Source of the DNA: Mucilaginibacter_A sp964236465
GTDB lineage: Bacteria > Bacteroidota > Bacteroidia > Sphingobacteriales > Sphingobacteriaceae
NCBI GenBank assembly: GCA_964236465.1
Contig: CAXSBZ010000014.1
Location: 1-64,000, forward strand
DNA: 64,000 bases
Direction of reading: 5' to 3'
The notes beneath the pieces are model-generated. The model searched no databases. It saw only the letters and a list, made by a program, of their open reading frames with translations, and had not been told where the DNA came from. Position numbers and translations under genes: made by a program. The stretch's first letter is position 1, and each line of letters begins with the position of its first letter. Shown piece by piece: positions 55,552 to 63,699 of the stretch.

Positions 55552-57309
55552 TTAACTGTTCATGCTGATCAAGAATTCTTCGTTGGATTTAGTTCCGCGG
55601 ATTTGTCCCTGCAAAAACTCCATCGCTTCTTGCGAGTTCATGTCGGCCAGGTGATTGCGCAAAATCCAAACGCGTTGCAAAGTTTCTTTGTCTAAAAGCA
55701 AATCATCACGGCGCGTGCTGGAAGCGGTCAGATCAATGGCCGGATAAATCCTTTTGTTTGATAACTTACGGTCCAACTGCAGCTCCATATTGCCTGTACC
55801 TTTAAATTCTTCAAAGATAACTTCGTCCATTTTGGAGCCGGTATCGATCAAAGCTGTGGCAATAATGGTCAGCGAACCGCCATCTTCAATATTACGGGCT
55901 GCACCAAAAAAGCGTTTTGGTTTGTGCAAAGCGTTGGCATCCACACCGCCGGAAAGGATTTTGCCGGAAGCAGGCGCAACCGTATTGTAAGCACGTGCCA
56001 ATCGGGTGATCGAATCCAGCAAAATCACTACATCATGGCCGCACTCTACCATGCGTTTGGCTTTTTCCATCACGATATTGGCAATTTTTACATGGCGTTC
56101 TGCCGGTTCATCAAACGTAGAAGAAACGACTTCGGCACGAACACTGCGGGCCATATCGGTAACTTCTTCGGGGCGTTCATCAATCAATAAAATGATCAGG
56201 TAAACTTCCGGATGGTTTTTGGCGATGGCATTGGCAATATCTTTCAGCAAACTGGTTTTACCGGTTTTGGGCTGCGCAACGATCAAACCGCGCTGGCCTT
56301 TACCAATCGGCGTAAACAAATCAATGATTCGGGTAGAATAATTATTTATTTCCGAAAAAAGGTTCAGTTTTTCCTGTGGGAAAAGCGGCGTTAAAAAATC
56401 AAAAGGAACACGGTCGCGCACTTCAGAAGGAATACGGCCGTTGATTGCTTCCACCCGCACCAAAGGAAAATATTTTTCACCTTCTTTTGGCGGACGAATG
56501 CTGCCGCGAACGGTATCTCCGGTTTTTAAACCAAATAGCTTGATTTGTGATTGGGAAACATAAATATCATCCGGTGAAGTCAAATAATTATAATCCGAAG
56601 AACGTAAAAAACCATAACCGTCAGCCATGATTTCCAGCACGCCTTCATTTACAATTACGTTGTCAAAATCCAGATTTACAGCAGGTTCTGCTTGTTTGTT
56701 TGGCGCAGTAGCCGGGATATTATTTTGTTGTGGATTGGTATTCTGGCTGCTGTTATTTTGTTGGTTATTGTTTTGATTGCCGTTATTATTATAACGTTTT
56801 TCAAATTTTGGCTGCCGGTTTTCTGCCGGAACTTCATTGTAACGGCGTACAGGCTCAGCATTGTTGCTGGCTGCCGGAGTTACAGTTTTTGCTGGTTGGT
56901 ACGTGGATTCCGATCTTGGCAAAACACGTTCGGCCGCCGGAAAGTTGATTTCAGGTACTGCGTCTGCCTGTCCGTCTTGTACTGTTTTTATCGTCCTAAT
57001 TCTTTTGCGTGGCTTGTCTTCTGCTTCAGCTGGCTCTGTTTCAGCAGGTTCTTCAGCTTTAGAAAACTCATTTACAGGAATTTGCAACGGAATTTCCGGT
57101 TCTGCTATAGCTGCAACGGGTTGTGCAACTCTTGGTTTCCTGCCTGGTTTAGCTTTTTCTGCGGGTGTTGCAGCAGCCGGTTGATGGTTACTGATCTGGG
57201 CAATCAGATCTTGTTTACGCAGCTCATCAGCTTGGGCTATGCCCAAAGTTTTGGCTATTTCACGCAACTCAGATACGAGCTTGTCGTTCAGTTCGGTGGT
57301 ATTAAACAT
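55552..57309 (-). CDS. rho: Transcription termination factor Rho with disordered insert
   Basis: 585 residues, much longer than the 419 of Escherichia coli Rho. The SAP-like N-terminal helix pair (ELREIAKTLGIAQADELRKQ) is followed by a disordered region (about residues 45-235) rich in Ala, Pro and Glu and then Asn/Gln (NNNGNQNNNQQNNSSQNTNP). The OSB RNA-binding domain then begins near GVLEIMADGYGFLRSSDYNY. The ATPase core has the P-loop IVAQPKTGKTSLLKDIANAI, Walker B VVILLDSITRLARAYN and Q-loop GGVDANALHKPKRFFGAARN. Related inserts in Bacteroides drive condensate formation. Confidence 0.97.
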   Translation of the reverse strand: MFNTTELNDKLVSELREIAKTLGIAQADELRKQDLIAQISNHQPAAATPAEKAKPGRKPRVAQPVAAIAEPEIPLQIPVNEFSKAEEPAETEPAEAEDKPRKRIRTIKTVQDGQADAVPEINFPAAERVLPRSESTYQPAKTVTPAASNNAEPVRRYNEVPAENRQPKFEKRYNNNGNQNNNQQNNSSQNTNPQQNNIPATAPNKQAEPAVNLDFDNVIVNEGVLEIMADGYGFLRSSDYNYLTSPDDIYVSQSQIKLFGLKTGDTVRGSIRPPKEGEKYFPLVRVEAINGRIPSEVRDRVPFDFLTPLFPQEKLNLFSEINNYSTRIIDLFTPIGKGQRGLIVAQPKTGKTSLLKDIANAIAKNHPEVYLIILLIDERPEEVTDMARSVRAEVVSSTFDEPAERHVKIANIVMEKAKRMVECGHDVVILLDSITRLARAYNTVAPASGKILSGGVDANALHKPKRFFGAARNIEDGGSLTIIATALIDTGSKMDEVIFEEFKGTGNMELQLDRKLSNKRIYPAIDLTASSTRRDDLLLDKETLQRVWILRNHLADMNSQEAMEFLQGQIRGTKSNEEFLISMNS

Positions 57310-57402
57310 GCGAAGGAATAATAATATTTATCTTTTAAATGAAGATTTGATGGTAGAAATAAATTTTTCTTTGCTGATACCGTACATCTCAGTTTTAACA
57401 CT

Positions 57403-57416
57403 GATAAAAAAGCATT
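57403..57416 (+). repeat. Dispersed repeat, shortened copy
   Basis: GATAAAAAAGCATT, one base shorter than the 15-mer and with the variable dinucleotide lost, in the gap upstream of rho. Confidence 0.5.
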
Positions 57417-57574
57417 GGAGAATAGTTCTGATTTTTTGAAATGCAGGAAAATCGTCAGGAAAACGCTGCAATTGTAAATAATATTTATAACTATTCAAAG
57501 TATTTTAGCTAAAATTTTTTTATATCTGTCCATTTAACTGATTTTTATTTATTTTGATTTTTTCAAGCTAAAAA

Positions 57575-58417
57575 ATGTATTCCAGGCAACAACTTATCGA
57601 GCAGATCAGACAAAAAAAATCTTTTTTGTGTATTGGATTGGATACTGATCCGCAAAAAATACCGGATTTTTTAAAGAAATTTTCCAATCCTGTACTTGAA
57701 TTCAATCGCAGGATTATCGATGCCACGCACGATCTCTGTATCGCTTACAAACCAAACACTGCTTTCTACGAATGTTATGGTGCAAAAGGTTGGCAAAACC
57801 TCATTGATACCTGCAATTATATTCCTGACAACGTTTTTAAAATTGCCGATGCCAAGCGCGGGGATCTGGGCAACACCGGCCAAATGTATGCCAAAGCTTT
57901 TTTTGACGAGGCAAATTCCGGGATGTCGTTTGATGCCGTAACGGTTGCGCCTTATATGGGCTCGGATTCTGTGATGCCTTTTTTAGCCTATCAAAATAAG
58001 TGGGCAATTTTGCTGGCTTTAACTTCAAACGAAAGCCATGTTGATTTCCAATTATCCAGTAATGGAGAAAGCATTTTATTTGAACAGGTGCTACAAAAAT
58101 CGCAGCAATGGGGAACGGACGAACAACTGATGTATGTGGTTGGTGCCACTCGCGGAGAAGCTTTTTTAACGGTACGCAAGCACGTTCCCAACCATTTTTT
58201 GCTGGTTCCGGGCGTGGGCACGCAAGGCGGATCATTGGCTGAGGTTTGCAAATATGGTATGAATGTGGATTGCGGCCTGATTGTAAATGCCTCCAGATCA
58301 ATTATTTACGCCTCTTTGGGTAGAGATTTTGCAGAAGCTGCACGGGCCGAAGCCTTGAAAATACAGCAGGAAATGGAAACAGAACTTTACAAAACCAGTT
58401 TTTTAATTGATGATTGA
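57575..58417 (+). CDS. pyrF: Orotidine 5'-phosphate decarboxylase (type 2)
   Basis: 280 residues. It makes UMP from OMP. LCIGLDTDPQKIPDFLKKF, CIAYKPNTAFYECYGAKG, the catalytic DAKRGDLGNTGQMYAKAFF, TVAPYMGSDSVMPFLAYQ and LLVPGVGTQGGSLAEVCKYG match the longer PyrF subfamily. It is monocistronic; the 265-base gap before it holds a shortened repeat. Confidence 0.96.
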   Translation: MYSRQQLIEQIRQKKSFLCIGLDTDPQKIPDFLKKFSNPVLEFNRRIIDATHDLCIAYKPNTAFYECYGAKGWQNLIDTCNYIPDNVFKIADAKRGDLGNTGQMYAKAFFDEANSGMSFDAVTVAPYMGSDSVMPFLAYQNKWAILLALTSNESHVDFQLSSNGESILFEQVLQKSQQWGTDEQLMYVVGATRGEAFLTVRKHVPNHFLLVPGVGTQGGSLAEVCKYGMNVDCGLIVNASRSIIYASLGRDFAEAARAEALKIQQEMETELYKTSFLIDD

Positions 58418-58498
58418 GACGTGATTTTTCAGTGTATATCAGGATTTATAGTTGCAGGGCCACGCGATCATTCATTTCAATCAACCCAAATTTATACC

Positions 58499-58513
58499 GA
58501 TAAAAGAAGCATT
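58499..58513 (+). repeat. Dispersed 15-mer, GA form
   Basis: GATAAAAGAAGCATT preceded by AATTTATACC, in the gap between pyrF and the ROK kinase gene. Confidence 0.9.
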
Positions 58514-58627
58514 GGTTTGAATTTGGCAGGATAGCGTAATAATAACAAACAGAAAATCACCTGCATTGTATTTATTAAGTAGTTGATTTAGCAGATTAAT
58601 ATTACTTTTCAGAAATTATTCTAAAAT

Positions 58628-59362
58628 ATGAGCAAATCTTCTGATCTTAAAAAAATCCTTTGCATTGATATTGGCGGTTCGCATATCAAAGCTACCGTTT
58701 TGGATACGGATGGAAAATCACTTAAAGAATACGAAAAAACACCCACCCCGGTTCCGGCATCACCTCAAAACGTAATTGAAGCGATCAAAACGCTGGTCAA
58801 GGATTTTCCGGATTATGATCATATTTCTTCTGGATTTCCTGGCTATGTAAAAGACGGTACTGTTTTTACCGCCCCAAATTTGGGCACAGACCTTTGGGCA
58901 AAAACTGATCTGCAAAAATTATTGAAAGATACTTTGGGCAAAGATGCCATTGTGGTGAACGATGCCGATATGCAGGGCATGGGCGTGATCAGCGGTAAAG
59001 GTTTTGAAATGGTGATCACGCTGGGGACCGGTTTCGGAACTGCTCTTTTTAAAGACGGGTTTTTGTTGCCGCATTTAGAAATTGCGCATTTGCCGATTAA
59101 AAAAGACAAAACTTATGACCAATATTTGGGTGATAAGGCTTACCACGAAGTTGGCGATGACCGCTGGAACAAGCGCGTAAAAAAAGTTCTGGATATATTA
59201 AAAACTGTTTTTAATTACGATTTTTTATACATTGGAGGAGGCAACTCCAGTGAAATTGATTTTAAGCTGGACGACAACATCAAAATAGTATCCAATCGGG
59301 AAGGTATTAAAGGTGGCCCAAGGTTATGGATGCAAGACAAAAACGCGCTGAGTAAAAATTAA
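58628..59362 (+). CDS. ROK-family sugar kinase, polyphosphate glucokinase-like
   Basis: 244 residues, one actin-like kinase unit. The phosphate-1 loop is CIDIGGSHIKATVLDTDG. SSGFPGYVKDGTVFTAPNLG and the catalytic VVNDADMQGMGVISG (Asp in ND) are followed by the phosphate-2 loop TLGTGFGTALFKDG. The short form without the zinc-binding CxCGxxGC motif resembles PpgK. Position 32 bases before tkt fits a glucokinase feeding the pentose-phosphate pathway. The phosphoryl donor (ATP or polyphosphate) is not evident. Confidence 0.85.
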   Translation: MSKSSDLKKILCIDIGGSHIKATVLDTDGKSLKEYEKTPTPVPASPQNVIEAIKTLVKDFPDYDHISSGFPGYVKDGTVFTAPNLGTDLWAKTDLQKLLKDTLGKDAIVVNDADMQGMGVISGKGFEMVITLGTGFGTALFKDGFLLPHLEIAHLPIKKDKTYDQYLGDKAYHEVGDDRWNKRVKKVLDILKTVFNYDFLYIGGGNSSEIDFKLDDNIKIVSNREGIKGGPRLWMQDKNALSKN

Positions 59363-59394
59363 ACTGATCTTAAACCTTTTTTTAAAATAAAATA

Positions 59395-61407
59395 ATGAAT
59401 GTAAACACAGGAACAACAAACCTTGAACAGCTGGCCATTGATACGGTAAGGATACTGGCTGTTGACGGTGTTCAAAAAGCAAATTCTGGTCATCCGGGTA
59501 TGCCAATGGGTGCAGCACCAATGGGCCACGTGCTATGGTCTGAAGAAATGTATTACAGTCCTAAAAACCCGGAATGGGCTAACCGTGATCGTTTTATTCT
59601 TTCCGCCGGGCATGGCTGTATGTTGCAATATTGTTTTTTGCATCTTACCGGTTATGATTTATCTATGGATGACCTCAAAAATTTCCGTCAGTTACATAGT
59701 AAAACAGCCGGCCACCCGGAATATGGTTTGACTCCTGGGATTGATGTAACAACTGGTCCGTTGGGCCAGGGTTTTGCAAATGGTGTAGGTTTCGCTATCG
59801 GGCAAAAACATTTGGCTGGCCGTTATAACCAACCTGGCCACCATATTTTTGATTACAAAATTTTTGCCATCTGTAGTGATGGTGATATGATGGAAGGTGT
59901 AACTTCCGAGGCCGCTTCTTTGGCTTCACAATTAGAGTTAGGCAACCTGATTTATTTATACGATGATAATCATATTTCGATTGAAGGCGATACGGATATT
60001 GCTTTTACAGAGGATGTGGCTGCCCGTTTTAAAGCGTATGGCTGGCACGTGCAGGTAGTAGAAGATGGTAATGATGTTGCTGCAATCAGAGCTGCGGTGC
60101 ACAATGCCAAGATCGAAATCCGCAAGCCATCTTTAATAAAAGTTCGTACGCATTTGGCTTACGGTAGTCCGAATAAAGTGGATACACCGGGAGCGCATGG
60201 TTCTCCGCTTGGCGAAAAAGAGGTAAGATTAGTTAAAGAAGGAATGGGTTTTGATCCGGACCAGTTTTTTTATGTGCCAAAAGAAGTATCTGATTTCTAT
60301 TTGGAATGCGGAAAAAAAGGCGAAGAAAAAGAGCAGAAATGGAATGAATCTTATGCTGCTTATAAAAAAGAATTTCCGGAATTAGCGGCCGAGTTTGAAT
60401 TGTTAAGCAGCGGAAAATTACCGGAAGGCTGGCAAAATACGATCCCAACTTACAAAGTAGAGGCTGGTAAAATTGCAACACGTAAAGCTTCTGGTGAAGT
60501 ATTAAATGCTATTGCGCCGGTTTTGCCTGGTTTAATTGGTGGTGCTGCGGATTTGGCCCCATCTACAGAAACCAACCTGAAAAAATATGAATCTTTTACT
60601 GCGGAAGACCGCACCGGAAGAAATTTCCACTTCGGTATCCGTGAGCACGCAATGGGTTCTGCTTTAAATGGTATGGTATTGACTAAAGGTATTATTCCTT
60701 ACGGTGCAACTTTTTTGATTTTCTCAGAATACATGCGCCCGCCGATCCGTTTGGCAGCGATTATGAAAATCAGACCGATTTTTATTTATACGCACGATAG
60801 TATTGGTTTGGGTGAAGATGGGACCACGCACCAGCCGGTTGAGCAGCTGATTTCTTTGCGATCAATCCCGAACATCACTTTAATCCGCCCGGCTGATGCC
60901 AATGAAACTGCACAAGCCTGGCGCGTAGCGATAGAACACGTTGGCGGTCCGGTGATTATTGTACTGACCCGACAAGGTTTAACAACCATCGATCAGGAAA
61001 AATATGGTAAAGCAGAAAACTTAGAAAAAGGTGCTTACATATTATCTGATGTAGAAAACCCGCAACTGTTGCTGATCGCTACCGGTTCTGAAGTAGAACT
61101 AATCATGAAAGCACAGGCAAAATTGCAGGAAGAAGGCATTGCAGCACGCGTAATCAGTATGCCATCCTGGGAATTGTTTGAAAAACAGGATGCTGCTTAC
61201 AAAGAAAGTGTTCTCCCTAAAACCCTGAAAAAACGTTTGGCTGTAGAAATGGCTTCTACTTTGGGCTGGCATAAATATGTTACTGATGAAGGTGATGTTT
61301 TAGGGATGCACACGTTCGGAGAGTCTGCGCCAGCTGAAGAATTATATAAGCTTTTCGGCTTCACGGTAGAAAACGTTGTAGCCAAAGCCAAAGCATTGCT
61401 TGCATAA
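59395..61407 (+). CDS. tkt: Transketolase
   Basis: 670 residues, full-length single-chain enzyme. It transfers two-carbon units between sugar phosphates with thiamine diphosphate. ANSGHPGMPMGAAPMGHVLW, TGPLGQGFANGVGFAIGQKH, CSDGDMMEGVTSEAASLASQ (ThDP motif) with YDDNHISIEGD, and the pyrimidine-binding GRNFHFGIREHAMGSALNGM and THDSIGLGEDGTTHQPVEQL are all present. A TPAHGSP-like loop reads TPGAHGSPLGEKE. It is followed by an inverted pair of repeats and then rpiB. Confidence 0.97.
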   Translation: MNVNTGTTNLEQLAIDTVRILAVDGVQKANSGHPGMPMGAAPMGHVLWSEEMYYSPKNPEWANRDRFILSAGHGCMLQYCFLHLTGYDLSMDDLKNFRQLHSKTAGHPEYGLTPGIDVTTGPLGQGFANGVGFAIGQKHLAGRYNQPGHHIFDYKIFAICSDGDMMEGVTSEAASLASQLELGNLIYLYDDNHISIEGDTDIAFTEDVAARFKAYGWHVQVVEDGNDVAAIRAAVHNAKIEIRKPSLIKVRTHLAYGSPNKVDTPGAHGSPLGEKEVRLVKEGMGFDPDQFFYVPKEVSDFYLECGKKGEEKEQKWNESYAAYKKEFPELAAEFELLSSGKLPEGWQNTIPTYKVEAGKIATRKASGEVLNAIAPVLPGLIGGAADLAPSTETNLKKYESFTAEDRTGRNFHFGIREHAMGSALNGMVLTKGIIPYGATFLIFSEYMRPPIRLAAIMKIRPIFIYTHDSIGLGEDGTTHQPVEQLISLRSIPNITLIRPADANETAQAWRVAIEHVGGPVIIVLTRQGLTTIDQEKYGKAENLEKGAYILSDVENPQLLLIATGSEVELIMKAQAKLQEEGIAARVISMPSWELFEKQDAAYKESVLPKTLKKRLAVEMASTLGWHKYVTDEGDVLGMHTFGESAPAEELYKLFGFTVENVVAKAKALLA

Positions 61408-61415
61408 ATTTACCC

Positions 61416-61485
61416 GATAAAAGAAGCATTAGCCTCACCCCAACCCTTTTTAAAAGAGAGGGCGCAGGCCGATGCTTCTTTTATC
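61416..61485. repeat. Inverted pair of 15-mers flanking a palindromic core
   Basis: A GA-form copy on plus (61416-61430) faces one on minus (61471-61485, with full flank AACCTAAAATC). Between them 61433-61467 reads CCTCACCCCAACCC, TTTTTAAAAG and GAGGGCGCAGG, a type of G+C palindromic unit seen between genes in many bacteria. The whole fills the tkt-rpiB gap and could terminate or attenuate. Confidence 0.8.
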
Positions 61486-61503
61486 AACCTAAAATCAATA
61501 AAA

Positions 61504-61947
61504 ATGAAAGTTGGAGTTGCAGCGGATCATGGTGGTTTTGAACTGAAAGAAATGCTTAGGGATTACCTAAAAAATTTGGGTCATGAAGTGATTGATTTTG
61601 GTGCCCAATCATTGGTACAGTTGGATGATTTTCCTGATTACGTCGTTCCTCTGGCAAAAGCTGTAGCAAATAATGAAGTGGAACGCGGTATTGCCGTTTG
61701 CGGAAGCGGCGTTGGGGCTTGCATTGTTGCTAATAAAGTTGCTGGTGTTAGGGCGGCATTAATTACCGAACATTTTTCGGCACACCAGGGCGTGGAAGAT
61801 GACGACATGAACCTGATGACGATTGGCGGCCGCGTGGTTGGTTTCAACGTAGCACAGGAGCTGGTTAGTTCATTTTTAAAAGCAACATTTATCGGTGCCG
61901 AAAGACATTTGCGCCGCATGGAAAAAGTTCATCAATTAGAAAAATAA
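61504..61947 (+). CDS. rpiB: Ribose 5-phosphate isomerase B
   Basis: 147 residues. It interconverts ribose 5-phosphate and ribulose 5-phosphate. KVGVAADHGGFELKEMLRDY, HEVIDFGAQSL, the catalytic-site GIAVCGSGVGACIVANKVAG (Cys) and EDDDMNLMTIGGRVVG match RpiB. It lies between tkt and tal; the gap to tal is only 18 bases and is filled by a repeat copy. Confidence 0.96.
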   Translation: MKVGVAADHGGFELKEMLRDYLKNLGHEVIDFGAQSLVQLDDFPDYVVPLAKAVANNEVERGIAVCGSGVGACIVANKVAGVRAALITEHFSAHQGVEDDDMNLMTIGGRVVGFNVAQELVSSFLKATFIGAERHLRRMEKVHQLEK

Positions 61948-61950
61948 CCT

Positions 61951-61965
61951 TATAAAAGAAGTATC
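61951..61965 (+). repeat. Dispersed 15-mer, GA form, abutting the tal start codon
   Basis: TATAAAAGAAGTATC ends at the base before the ATG of tal (61966), so the AAAAGAAG lies where a ribosome-binding site would be. The TAA of rpiB is three bases upstream. Confidence 0.88.
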
Positions 61966-63066
61966 ATGGCAAACAGACTTAAAAAAATACATGAACTCGG
62001 CCAAAGCATTTGGCTGGATTTCATCGACCGCCGGATTATGGATTCCGGTGATATGCAAAAACTAATCACCGAAGATGGCATACGAGGTGTAACCTCAAAC
62101 CCGGCTATCTTTGAAAAAGCCTTCAGCAGCAGTTCTGATTATGATGAAGACATTGCCAAGCTGGCCAAAGAAGGCAAAAGCAATGACGATATTTTTTATG
62201 GCGTTGCGGTAGAAGACATCAAACGGGCTGCCGATATGTTTATGCAGGTTTATGAAGATGAAGTAAAAGGTGCTGACGGTTATGTAAGCCTGGAAGTATC
62301 ACCGCGTTTTGCAAATGATACCGAAGCAACAACCAAACAAGCTTTGGAACTTTGGAAAGCCGTGCATAAAGACAACGTGATGATCAAAATCCCAGGAACG
62401 AAAGAAGGTTTGCCAGCGATACAAAAATGTATTGCAGAAGGATTGAATATCAATGTAACCCTGCTTTTTGGTTTGGAAAGATATGAAGCCGTTACCGAAG
62501 CATATATTGCAGGTTTGGAAGAACGTGCAGCAGCCGGAAAAGAGATTGAATATGTTTCTTCTGTAGCCAGTTTCTTTTTAAGCCGAATCGATGTTTTGGT
62601 TGATCCAATGCTTCAGGAAAAAGGTTTAGCTAATTTGAAAGGTGAAATTGCTATTGCATCCGCAAAAAAAGCCTACGAAATTTATAAACGCGTTTTCAGC
62701 ACAGAACGTTGGAAAAAACTCGAAGAAAAAGGAGCGAAACCACAGCGTTTGCTTTGGGCAAGCACCGGTAGCAAAGATCCTGCTTTTTCTGATGTGAAAT
62801 ATGTAGAAGCTTTGATCGGTAAAGATACGGTTGATACCATCCCGATGGACACATTGGTTGCTTTCCGCGATCATGGTAATGCAGAAAATACTTTGGAAGA
62901 AGGGCTGGATAAAGCAACCGCAACTTTAGAGCAGATAAAAACAGCAGGTATCGATCTGGCCAAAATTACACAACAATTGGAGGATGAAGGAATCGAAAAA
63001 TTCAATCAGCCTTATGATAAATTGCTAGCAGCTATTGAAAAGCAAAAGCAATCAGCAGTAGCTTAA
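61966..63066 (+). CDS. tal: Transaldolase, long form
   Basis: 366 residues. It moves the dihydroxyacetone unit between sugar phosphates. NRLKKIHELGQSIWLDFIDR and GIRGVTSNPAIFEKAFSSSS mark the actinobacterial/cyanobacterial-type TalA subfamily. The Schiff-base Lys lies in VMIKIPGTKEGLPAIQ, followed by INVTLLFGLERYEAVTEAYI and LLWASTGSKDPAFSDVKYVE. The start codon directly follows a repeat. A weak repeat lies at 62934-62948. Confidence 0.95.
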   Translation: MANRLKKIHELGQSIWLDFIDRRIMDSGDMQKLITEDGIRGVTSNPAIFEKAFSSSSDYDEDIAKLAKEGKSNDDIFYGVAVEDIKRAADMFMQVYEDEVKGADGYVSLEVSPRFANDTEATTKQALELWKAVHKDNVMIKIPGTKEGLPAIQKCIAEGLNINVTLLFGLERYEAVTEAYIAGLEERAAAGKEIEYVSSVASFFLSRIDVLVDPMLQEKGLANLKGEIAIASAKKAYEIYKRVFSTERWKKLEEKGAKPQRLLWASTGSKDPAFSDVKYVEALIGKDTVDTIPMDTLVAFRDHGNAENTLEEGLDKATATLEQIKTAGIDLAKITQQLEDEGIEKFNQPYDKLLAAIEKQKQSAVA

Positions 63067-63071
63067 TTGAT

Positions 63072-63689
63072 ATGGAAGCCGGCTATCCCAAAATTTTGTT
63101 TCTGGATGTTGGCGGTGTTTTGCTGACAAACGGTTGGGCGCACGAATCGCGCCAGCTGGCTGCAAAAATTTTTGAAATAGATTATGCAGAAATGGAAGCT
63201 CTGCATAATCTTATTTTTAATATTTATGAGATCGGAAAAATCACTTTAGATGAATACCTGGATACTGTAGTTTTTAATCATCCTCGAAATTTTACCCGTG
63301 AAGACTTTAAAGCCTTTATTTTCTCGGAATCAAAAGAATTGCCTGGCTTATTGCAATGGCTGATCGAATGGAAAAAGAACTGTAGCTTTCGTATCATTTC
63401 AATCAATAATGAAGGCAAAGAGTTGAATGATTACCGCATCAAAAAATTTGGTTTGCACCGGTGTTTTGATGCTTTTGTTTCATCCTGTGATGTGGGGATG
63501 CGGAAACCGGACCCATCCATTTTTAAACTGGCAATGGGAATTGCACAAGCCAATCCGCTTCAATGTTACTATTTTGATGACCGGCCAATGCTGGTAGAAG
63601 TAGCCAGAAGAACGGGCATCAATGTGTATCAGCATAAAGATTTTGAATCAACCAAACAGATTTTAGAAAATATTCAATCACAATTTTAA
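63072..63689 (+). CDS. HAD-superfamily hydrolase
   Basis: 205 residues. Motif I is LFLDVGGVLLTNGW, with the nucleophile Asp but Gly at the usual second Asp, as in YihX-like phosphatases. Motif II is RIISINNEG (Ser/Asn position), motif III the Lys in VGMRKPDPSIFKLAM, and motif IV YYFDDRPMLVEVA. The helical cap is inserted after motif I. It lies 5 bases after tal and just before gnd, so it probably acts on a sugar phosphate, or it serves as a repair phosphatase. Confidence 0.9.
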   Translation: MEAGYPKILFLDVGGVLLTNGWAHESRQLAAKIFEIDYAEMEALHNLIFNIYEIGKITLDEYLDTVVFNHPRNFTREDFKAFIFSESKELPGLLQWLIEWKKNCSFRIISINNEGKELNDYRIKKFGLHRCFDAFVSSCDVGMRKPDPSIFKLAMGIAQANPLQCYYFDDRPMLVEVARRTGINVYQHKDFESTKQILENIQSQF

Positions 63690-63699
63690 ATTAAAAAAA

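Noticed and set aside
56692..57321. 209-codon rightward open frame opposite the 5' half of rho
   Set aside because: It is antisense to the low-complexity region of rho. The product is a biased Phe/Cys/Ser-rich sequence with no family, typical of a shadow of repeated codons.
805..61965. The 15-mer as a CRISPR repeat or insertion sequence end
   Set aside because: Copies are irregularly spaced over the whole window, occur on both strands, lie inside genes and are not linked to spacers, cas genes or transposases.
805..61965. The 15-mer as a promoter element or transcription factor operator
   Set aside because: About 19 exact copies lie within coding sequence and many intergenic ones lie behind genes or between convergent genes. 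They do not coincide with the TAnnTTTG boxes.
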